Both the position numbers and the translations under genes were made by a program. Positions 28,831 through 35,275 of a stretch of DNA of 58,824 bases are shown in pieces. The DNA lies in NCBI GenBank assembly GCA_034003725.1, contig JAVEYB010000002.1, positions 206,568-265,391 on the forward strand, in the 5' to 3' direction. The notes beneath the pieces were generated by a model that made no database searches, was not told the DNA's origin, and saw only the letters and a list, made by a program, of their open reading frames with translations. The number at the start of each line of letters is the position of its first letter. Within the stretch, counting starts at the first letter, position 1. The DNA comes from Candidatus Zixiibacteriota bacterium. Its GTDB lineage: Bacteria > Zixibacteria > MSB-5A5 > GN15 > FEB-12.

Positions 28831-31524
28831 TCAACAACCGGGGACACAGGCCGCCGGAGCGGCGCCGCCGAGGAAGAGATAGTTGACGAGTGCGATGAGA
28901 TCGGACAGATCAATGGCACAGGCGGCGTCACCGTTGACGTTAGCTTCGCCCGGGCAGACCGGGGCGGGTCCGCCGAGGAACAGGTAGTTGACCAGATAGA
29001 TCAGATCGGACAGGTCGATCGCGCTGAGCGCGTCGTTGTTCACGTTGCCGGTCGGAGAGACACAGCAGCCGCCGGTATCACAGGAGTCACCGATGCCATC
29101 TATATCGGTGTCTTCCTGCAGCGGATTGAAGTTCAACGGGCAATTGTCGCAGGGCGAGCCCCAGCCGTCGGCATCGGGATCCGGGAACGGATCGTCGCTG
29201 ACGCCGTTGCAGTTGTCATCGACCCCGTTGCATACGTCGGTGGCGCCCGGATTTATCGCGGCGGTTGCGTCGTTGCAGTCGGTGTTGTTGACTACGAAAC
29301 CTACGTTGCATACGCCGACCGGGCTATATGTCCCGGGATCGAGAATGTCTCCGTAGGTGTCCAGGTCGAGATCAACATAACACATCACGGCGTCGACTCC
29401 GTTGCAGTCCTGATCGATGGCGTCGAACGGAATGTCGAATGCGGCCGGATTGATCCCTGCGTTGTTGTCGTCGCAGTCAAAATTGTTGGCGGAGAAGCCG
29501 GGCCCGCAGGTGCCGTTGAGGTTAATGGTCCCCGGATCCAGCATATCTCCGAATGTATCACTGTCGACGTCCTGATAGCAGAGCACCGCATCGACACCGT
29601 CGCAGTCCTGATCGATGCCATCGTTGGGAATCTCGGGGGCGCCGGGATACACGTTGGGATTGGTGTCGTCGCAGTCGCAGGCGGTCCCCGCCGGATCACC
29701 GTCACCGTTCGCCTGAGAAGGATTGAATACGGTCGGGCAGTTGTCGACGTCGTCGGGAATACCGTCGGCATCGGTGTCAGCCCGCTTCAGGCCGCTGAAG
29801 AAGATGTCCTGATCGGCAAAGTTGCGGCCGTCGTTCCAAACGAACGCGGGACCCTGCGCGAGATGAAAGTCGGTGCCGAGGTAGTCGCTGAACTTTTGTC
29901 CCAGCGAACCCGGTGTCAGCGAATTCGGGGGGAAGCCTCCTCCGAGTGATACCATGGCGTCGACCCAGGTGACACCGCAATCGGGAGATGTGGAGGCCCA
30001 CACCTGCGTGAGGATATTGCCCGGGTCATTACGACGGTCATAGTAGGTTACTATGATCTCGCCCGTATTGGCATCCACCCGCATGTGAGGCGCCCACTGG
30101 TCGAGGCCGTTTCCAGCGGGATCCTGATTGATCCGTGTGGCGACCGACCAGGTGAGGCCGCCGTCAAAGCTGGCCGAGAAAAAGATGTCGGCATCGCCGG
30201 TAACCATGTCATCCCATGCGACGAACACGGCCCCCGGACATACCGGGTGAAGCTGGGTGGCGATGGTCACATGGTTGCAGGCGTCAATCCCCGGCGCAAT
30301 TATCTGCGGAATCGGCGGGCCCGGAGCTACGGCCATAGGCCCGGCGCCGCCGGTGAGTGCTCCCCACGGCGCACCGAGTCCCGGGGCCGGGTTGGCGTCG
30401 ACAAGCACGACTCCGGCCATGAGGTCTCGCATGGCGACATAGACTGCGCCCGGTCCGAGCAGCGGGTTGGGAGTATCAAGCACATCAAGCGCCCCGCGAT
30501 GCGAACCCGGGGAGTTCGGATACACGGGTACCGGGCCGAACAGCGGAGTAAGGGGCGCAAAACCCGGATAGACCGGCGATGCACCGGGGCCAACCGTGTT
30601 GGTGGAGGTAGTCCAGAGCGTCCACACGTCACCGAGGTCATCATACGGATTGCCGTTGCCGTCGGCGTCGCCGCCGGTGGCGTCGGTGAACTCGGTCCAG
30701 AGAAGGTGGGTCTCGCCGGGGACGGGGGCCAGCGCGATGTCATCGGCTTCGACTACCGGAAAGTCGACCCATGTGACGCCGGGGACGTTAAAGGCGAAGG
30801 GCGCCCCGGGGACAAAGCCTGCACCGCCGCCCGGACTGATATTGGCCACGATTGCGTTTGCAACCGGCGCCCACGGCGGACCATTGCGCTGTGAAGAGAC
30901 CATGAAGTACCCGCCTGCCGGTGGGATGGTTGCGGTGATCCAGGGATTCCACTCCTCCGTGAATCCCGGGTCAGGAGGCTTGATGCCATTGGTCCAGGTG
31001 CCGATGGCGCCGCCGGTCGGAGACCATGACCACCCTACCTGTGTGGGGGCGTTCGCTCCCGGGACCATAAACTCATTGAAGGTCGAGTAGACTTCGCCGT
31101 TGGCGAGTTCGCTAATGGCTACCGACGCATTGTTCTGATCCCGGCCGATGCCGAAGTTCGGATTGACATTGCTGTTCGGATACGGGGTGAACACGAAGAT
31201 TGTATCCACCATGGCCGGGTGAACGCTGCAGTGGTAGGGGAACGGACCTGGACCATCGAGCGGAGTTATCACGATTTGGTAGGACATACCGGCAGTTCCC
31301 ATCACTCCCGAGTCCCAGAATTTTCGCGACGTGAAGTCGGACGTAGTCGAGTGAACTCCCGCGACCAGCGTCCACTGCACCGTGTCGCCATAGGATACGG
31401 TGATGTTGGACGGCGTGAAGAAGAAGTTGCCGATGCTGATGTTGTGGATGGTCGCACCCGCCGGTTGCGACAAACAAAGGGAAAGCACCAGAACCACACC
31501 TAGTGCCCGTAAGCGTGGATTCAT
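28831..31524 (-). CDS. Secreted cupredoxin / MopE-type metal-binding repeat protein with dockerin-like C-terminus
   Basis: The 897-residue protein has a signal peptide (V-V-L-V-L-S-L-C-L-S-Q-P-A-G-A) and AGGAGG eight bases before the ATG. Residues about 25-112 form a plastocyanin-like domain with a complete type 1 copper set: H58, C99, H102 and M105 (H-C-S-V-H-P-A-M). Residues about 120-580 look like a BNR/sialidase-type beta-propeller without catalytic residues that I can assign. Residues about 583-805 contain TSP3 repeats (D-A-D-G-I-P-D-D-V-D-N-C-P) and three MopE-type putative metal-binding units (D-C-D-D, P-G-A, I-D-Q-D-C-D/N-G). The dockerin-like pair follows. Electron transfer or copper handling at the cell surface is possible but not shown. 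Confidence 0.85.
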   Translation of the reverse strand: MNPRLRALGVVLVLSLCLSQPAGATIHNISIGNFFFTPSNITVSYGDTVQWTLVAGVHSTTSDFTSRKFWDSGVMGTAGMSYQIVITPLDGPGPFPYHCSVHPAMVDTIFVFTPYPNSNVNPNFGIGRDQNNASVAISELANGEVYSTFNEFMVPGANAPTQVGWSWSPTGGAIGTWTNGIKPPDPGFTEEWNPWITATIPPAGGYFMVSSQRNGPPWAPVANAIVANISPGGGAGFVPGAPFAFNVPGVTWVDFPVVEADDIALAPVPGETHLLWTEFTDATGGDADGNGNPYDDLGDVWTLWTTSTNTVGPGASPVYPGFAPLTPLFGPVPVYPNSPGSHRGALDVLDTPNPLLGPGAVYVAMRDLMAGVVLVDANPAPGLGAPWGALTGGAGPMAVAPGPPIPQIIAPGIDACNHVTIATQLHPVCPGAVFVAWDDMVTGDADIFFSASFDGGLTWSVATRINQDPAGNGLDQWAPHMRVDANTGEIIVTYYDRRNDPGNILTQVWASTSPDCGVTWVDAMVSLGGGFPPNSLTPGSLGQKFSDYLGTDFHLAQGPAFVWNDGRNFADQDIFFSGLKRADTDADGIPDDVDNCPTVFNPSQANGDGDPAGTACDCDDTNPNVYPGAPEIPNDGIDQDCDGVDAVLCYQDVDSDTFGDMLDPGTINLNGTCGPGFSANNFDCDDNNAGINPAAFDIPFDAIDQDCNGVDAVMCYVDLDLDTYGDILDPGTYSPVGVCNVGFVVNNTDCNDATAAINPGATDVCNGVDDNCNGVSDDPFPDPDADGWGSPCDNCPLNFNPLQEDTDIDGIGDSCDTGGCCVSPTGNVNNDALSAIDLSDLIYLVNYLFLGGPAPVCPGEANVNGDAACAIDLSDLIALVNYLFLGGAAPAACVPGC

Positions 31525-31685
31525 GAGATAGCCTCCTGACAGAAGTTTATGGATATGGTCGAATGACTGCTATACAATCCACACACGCATACGACGGAAG
31601 AGCCCCGATGGAAGACTGTGCAGTCAGCTTTCGTCGCTTCGAAATGCGTGTTAGAGAATCCGGGAGAGACACTTGCCTTCACCCC

Positions 31686-31715
31686 CAATAAGGGCCGTTT
31701 GACCCTTATTGTCAA
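31686..31715 (-). promoter_or_regulatory. Perfect inverted repeat overlapping a TTGACA box upstream of the cupredoxin gene
   Basis: CAATAAGGG (31686-31694) and CCCTTATTG (31703-31711) form a perfect 9-bp inverted repeat with an 8-base spacer. On the minus strand TTGACA (31715-31710) overlaps its outer arm; the best -10 at 17 bases (CTTATT) is weak. The layout is that of an operator over a promoter, about 165 bases upstream of the ATG at 31524, but an RNA hairpin in the leader is an alternative. Confidence 0.4.
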
Positions 31716-31734
31716 GACAGAACTCGTCGCCTTT

Positions 31735-31776
31735 GGAAAAAGAGAGCCGGGGGGCCCATTATGGAGCCTCCCGGCT
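31735..31776 (-). terminator. Intrinsic terminator of the selenoprotein gene
   Basis: A stem of about 11 pairs with one G-U (31745-31755 pairing with 31766-31776), followed on the minus strand by CUCUUUUUCC. It lies 27 bases beyond the stop at 31803. Confidence 0.75.
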
Positions 31777-31802
31777 GAGTCATGAACGGCGATATACGTC
31801 TT

Positions 31803-33212
31803 TTATTCGCACGCGGGGGCGCACGCGGTCGGAGACGAACCGCCAAGGAATAAAAAGTTGACCAGGTAGATCAGGTCAGACAAATCAACATTACATGAGG
31901 TGTCGCCGTTTACGTTAGCGGCAGCCGCACACTGGGGCGCCGTACCTCCGAGGAACAGGAAATTCACGAGGTAAATCAGATCCGAGAGATCCACGGCGCC
32001 GCCGGTGTCGTTATTGATGTTTCCTGTTGAACCCAAACAGCAGGCGGCCGTGACATTCAGGGCCGGGGACCAGTCCGAGATCTCGCCGAATCGGTCATTG
32101 ATGCGCACCCGAACCTGGTAGTCGCCGGCCAACTGGTAGGCATGTGACCGAGAGACGGTACCGGGTGCGAACGGTCCGGTCCAGCCGGTGGTGCCTCCGT
32201 CGCCGAAATCCCAATCGACCAGCAGGCTATCGTTGTCCGAGTCGGCGATCGTCGCCTGGAAGTTCTGCGCCGAGTTGAGCGGGCAGGCGGTCGGACCGGT
32301 CGGCGCGACCGGATCGTCGGGCGCGACATTCGCGGGCACACCGTTACCGATTTTGATTCGGACTTTCATTCGATAGTTGGCGATCCAATCGGTAGCGACG
32401 ATCATATCCAGCGGAACGACGGATCTTGCACCGCACGCCTGCACGGCGGCGCGCATCGGGTCGGCGTTTGACGGACCGCCGACGACAACTTCATCGCCGC
32501 CGTCGAAGAAACAGGAGGGGTATCCCGCAAAATTGTAATCCAGATCCATGCGATCATAGGCCTTGGAGACCTTGTCGCAGATCATTGAAACGTAGTGCAT
32601 ATTGTACTTGTCGTGGAAAAACACTGAATCCAGCGCACGGCTGGCTTCCGGGCAACTCGGTCACCAGGTTGCCGATCCCTGCTCAATAAATACAGTGTGG
32701 GTGAAGCCGCCGTCAGTGGAGTTGCGGCCGACGGCGCCGGGCTCAGCGGCAGCGGCAGCATCGGCGTTGTGGGCGGTGAACCAGTACCCGTAGCCGGGAT
32801 ACGCATCGGCTGTGTATCCGGCGCTGTTGAACAGCGCGACGGTCGCCTGGATACTGTCTTCCTCAACCCCGGACCATCCGGCGGTCGTGGCGTTCCACTC
32901 CACGGTTCGTTTGTAGACGCCGTTATCGGGAACCACTATCGCTTCGACCAAACCCCAGTCGAGAAATCCAAAGCTGTAACGTTTCCCTTCGCTATCCCAC
33001 CAGCGCGAGATCGGTTCCACGATGTAGACACGAATGGTGCCGGTGTAGTCGGCTCGCCCTACCTCATTAAATGAGGGGCTTTCGCCGGCAATGACCTGCT
33101 CGTAGACGCGTGCCTGGCGAACCACATTGAAGTCGCCGCCATAGGCGATCCCGGCAACCGCGAGGATCAGCGCGCACGCAACGTACCATCGGCTTTTTGT
33201 CAGTAGCTTCAT
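31803..33212 (-). CDS. Probable exported selenoprotein: thioredoxin-fold (W-Sec-P-S-C), PKD-like and dockerin-like domains
   Basis: One frame of 469 residues contains a single internal TGA at 32663-32661. Everything else argues for one gene: both sides are in the same frame, and the upstream part has AGGGAG seven bases before the ATG and a signal peptide (M-K-L-L-T-K-S-R-W-Y-V-A-C-A-L-I-L-A-V-A-G-I-A-Y-G). The downstream part has no ribosome site, and the protein is only complete if read through. Position 184 is the TGA, inside F-I-E-Q-G-S-A-T-W-[184]-P-S-C-P-E-A, i.e. exactly the first cysteine of a thioredoxin-like C-x-x-C (resolving C187), and G-Y-P-S-C-F-F-D-G-G gives the cis-proline loop. 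A PKD-like domain (W-D-F-G-D-G, S-H-A-Y) and a dockerin-like pair ending C-A-P-A-C-E follow. Alternatives are a nonsense mutation or an assembly error. Confidence 0.8.
32626..32648 (-). promoter_or_regulatory. SECIS-like hairpin just after the in-frame TGA
   Basis: On the minus strand GAAGCCAGC and GCTGGATTC pair over nine positions with one G-A mismatch, closing a five-base loop C-G-U-G-C. The loop begins 21 bases after the TGA and has G in its second position followed by U. That matches the general bacterial SECIS rules (short apical loop 16-37 bases after UGA, G among the first two loop bases) and the G-U recognised by SelB in the E. coli fdhF element. The hairpin lies wholly within the coding sequence. 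Confidence 0.6.
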
Positions 33213-33308
33213 GAAATGTCTCCCTGTGAAGCTGGTAAACGGACGTGTCGCTACTTTCTGCTATCGATCACATGGTCCGCCAAGGTCCGCGGACCAGACT
33301 ATCGTCAA

Positions 33309-34484
33309 CTACAGTCGGACGGTTACGCCGGTCGAAATCGAAAAATCTCGGTAGTCGTACACGTCAATCGATGAGGAGTTGTACGTGTGCGACAGGTGCA
33401 GCGACGGCTCGATGATATAGCCGCTGTGGGCTGCAATCGGCCACTGCACCTGGGCGAAGACGCGCCGCTGATCGTCGCGGCGCTCACGGGCGAACAATGT
33501 CGAGATAATGCGAACCATTCCCCCCATGAAGGGGTCAGGGCGCCACTCTCCTTCGACCGTCGTCAGGTAGTCTTTCGTCCAGTAACCGGCTCCGGCCGAT
33601 ACGATCAGGCGCGGTACAAGATACGTCTTGAGAGTGATGGAAACGGCGTTGCCTTCGTAACTCGACGCCCATGGCGAGAGAATGTTGGTCGAGTATCCGT
33701 ACACGACGGCGCTGTCGGGCTGTTCGATGAATTCGCGGTAGGCATAGGTAACTGAGACGCCGGTGCGGGCGCCAACCGACCGAGACAGCCGTGGCGAGAA
33801 ATACAGCGTGTTCAGATTACCTTCTTCGAGGACCTCGTACGAGCGGTCGGGCCGAATCCCTCCAGTACGGCGAGGAACATAATCAAGATTGCCGAGGGTC
33901 ACACCGCCTTCGACATCGAGGGCAATCCGCCCCGGCAGCGCGGCGTTGATCCCCGCGAAGAAATCGCTGGTGACCCGGTCGCGGATGTCGTCGAGGCCAT
34001 ATGAGGTGGAGCTGTACGACACCCCCGTGCGAATGCGGGTCGCGCCATTCACGCGATAGGCGGCCGTCAGCATCGCGTCGTATTCACCGCTCGAGAACTC
34101 CGTCGAGGTGATGTCGGACATTTCCTCGCGATACTCGCGATCCCGATAGTGGCCGGTCAGATAGAGTTGGAACGGAGATTTCTCCGAGAGTGGCAGGAGC
34201 GTACCGCCAATTCCGTACATGATGTTTCCGAGGTCTCCGATCTGACCGTACATCGTGTGCTGGGCGATGAACTGGAGTTCAGCAAAAGACGCGGGGTGAA
34301 GTCCCACGTCGAGACTTGCAGTAGAGTAGGACGTTCCGCGGTCGGTGGAGTCTTTGATGAGGTTGCTGATGTTTCCGCCGGATAATCCGATCTCGATCTC
34401 CAGAGGCCCAAGTTCGGCCGAGCTGGTGCCACACATCACCAGTAACAGCGCAGCGAAGCATGCGACGAAGAGAACAGTACGCAT
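33309..34484 (-). CDS. Outer-membrane beta-barrel protein
   Basis: The 391-residue protein has a signal peptide (M-R-T-V-L-F-V-A-C-F-A-A-L-L-L-V-M-C-G-T-S-S-A) followed by alternating hydrophobic and polar strands with many aromatic girdle residues (e.g. F-Q-L-Y-L-T-G-H-Y-R-D-R, R-I-R-T-G-V-S-Y-S-S-T-S-Y) and a C-terminal strand D-F-S-I-S-T-G-V-T-V-R-L. This is typical of a barrel of 16 or so strands. I recognise no specific family. The start is set by coupling: the TGA of the upstream gene overlaps the ATG (T-G-A-T-G at 34486-34482), with GGAGGG 11 bases upstream. The frame runs eight residues further up to 34508, without a ribosome site. Its partner is the small TSP3-repeat protein encoded immediately before it. 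Confidence 0.75.
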   Translation of the reverse strand: MRTVLFVACFAALLLVMCGTSSAELGPLEIEIGLSGGNISNLIKDSTDRGTSYSTASLDVGLHPASFAELQFIAQHTMYGQIGDLGNIMYGIGGTLLPLSEKSPFQLYLTGHYRDREYREEMSDITSTEFSSGEYDAMLTAAYRVNGATRIRTGVSYSSTSYGLDDIRDRVTSDFFAGINAALPGRIALDVEGGVTLGNLDYVPRRTGGIRPDRSYEVLEEGNLNTLYFSPRLSRSVGARTGVSVTYAYREFIEQPDSAVVYGYSTNILSPWASSYEGNAVSITLKTYLVPRLIVSAGAGYWTKDYLTTVEGEWRPDPFMGGMVRIISTLFARERRDDQRRVFAQVQWPIAAHSGYIIEPSLHLSHTYNSSSIDVYDYRDFSISTGVTVRL

Positions 34485-34903
34485 CAGAAGCAGATCCCTC
34501 CAACGCATCGGCTGCCACCACCGCTGAGGTTGGTCCCCGGACCACTGTCGGCGTCAAAGGCACGATTAAGGTCAGACCGGCAGCTGTTGATGTCTCGAAC
34601 GGCGAACTCCCGCAGTTTAAACCTCTGAAGGACGCTCAGGTGTTCTTCGACAACCGCCTGGGCGGTCAATCCAGCGAAAAACGACGCACCGGGATTATCG
34701 ACCGCAATGATCTGGGGTGGTGGACGTTTTTCGGCGAGGTCGGGGATGCCATCGTTATCCGAGTCTTCGGCCATGTCATCAAATCCGTCGCCGTCGAGAT
34801 CAACAAATACGGAGTCGGCGGCGAACGCCGGCATAGGAGGGGATAGCGACAGGAAGAGAAGTATCGGGCAAAGAGCCAGAAGTAGACGCATCACTGATTT
34901 CAT
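34484..34903 (-). CDS. Small exported protein with a TSP3-type calcium-binding repeat
   Basis: About 139 residues from the ATG at 34903 (a second ATG at 34891 is equally plausible; no strong ribosome site marks either, and the frame is open to 34951). A signal peptide (L-L-L-A-L-C-P-I-L-L-F-L-S-L-S-P-P-M-P-A-F-A-A) is followed by D-L-D-G-D-G-F-D-D and D-S-D-N-D-G-I-P-D, the aspartate-rich calcium loop of thrombospondin type 3 repeats. The rest has no recognised domain; the last residues are G/S/C-rich. Its stop overlaps the start of the beta-barrel gene by one base, so the two proteins are probably made in fixed ratio and may act together at the outer membrane. Confidence 0.65.
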   Translation of the reverse strand: MKSVMRLLLALCPILLFLSLSPPMPAFAADSVFVDLDGDGFDDMAEDSDNDGIPDLAEKRPPPQIIAVDNPGASFFAGLTAQAVVEEHLSVLQRFKLREFAVRDINSCRSDLNRAFDADSGPGTNLSGGGSRCVGGICF

Positions 34904-34968
34904 ACCCACAATCCCAACGCGCGGAGTACCGTACAATACTATAATGGACAAGTCAGCCTATGGTCTAA

Positions 34969-34997
34969 AGTATACCATACAAATTAAGTATTGCCAA
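34969..34997 (-). promoter_or_regulatory. Sigma70-like promoter for the TSP3/beta-barrel operon
   Basis: On the minus strand TTGGCA (34997-34992), 17 bases, TATACT (34974-34969). Transcription would start near 34962, leaving a leader of about 60 bases to the ATG at 34903. This makes the TTG at 34951 unlikely as the start. Confidence 0.65.
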
Positions 34998-35069
34998 TGT
35001 TTTTTTGGATACATGGGGCGATTTGGCGACTATTTGGAGGGGGGAGCGTGGGGGGCGAGGTCGAAGATA

Positions 35070-35153
35070 TGCCGGAGGTCGGACTCGAACCGACACGATG
35101 TTGCCATCGGGGGATTTTGAGTCCCCTGCGTCTACCAGTTTCACCACTCCGGC
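35070..35153 (-). tRNA. tRNA-Leu (anticodon CAA)
   Basis: An 84-base class II tRNA. The acceptor stem is GCCGGAG with CTCCGGC and discriminator A; the D-arm has GTGGTGAAACTGGTAGAC; the anticodon stem is GGGGA/TCCCC around CTCAAAA, giving anticodon CAA (codon UUG). The long variable arm is CGATGGCAACATCG and the T-arm has GGTTCGAGTCC. The 3' CCA is not encoded. Confidence 0.95.
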
Positions 35154-35173
35154 ATTCAATCGGTAGGCTGACA

Positions 35174-35202
35174 ATACTATAACAGGACGGGGGAGATGTC
35201 AA
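35174..35202 (-). promoter_or_regulatory. Promoter of the tRNA-Leu gene
   Basis: On the minus strand a perfect TTGACA (35202-35197), 17 bases, TAGTAT (35179-35174); the overlapping TATAGT gives a 15-base spacer. Transcription would begin about 14 bases before the tRNA. Confidence 0.6.
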
Positions 35203-35275
35203 TACTGATCTGCGGCGTAATCCTTCGACAGGCTGAGGGTGACGCGAGTGCTGCGCAGTGCGTATACTGCCGCGC

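Noticed and set aside
28792-29949. Plus-strand open frame of 385 codons opposite the cupredoxin/MopE-like gene
   Set aside because: A shadow of the D-C-D-D repeat coding region; the repetitive valine/glycine translation reflects the codon pattern of the opposite strand.
32661-32663. Reading the TGA as a true stop, giving two genes (a 183-residue protein and a separate 273-residue protein)
   Set aside because: Both parts share one frame, the second has no ribosome site or signal peptide, and the TGA falls precisely at the redox cysteine position with a SECIS-like hairpin after it. I keep nonsense mutation and sequencing error only as alternatives.
33274-33295. GGTCCGC direct repeats and the palindrome GGTCCGCGGACC near the end of the beta-barrel gene
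   Set aside because: There is no U-tract and no clear operator position, so I could not support a function as terminator or regulatory site.
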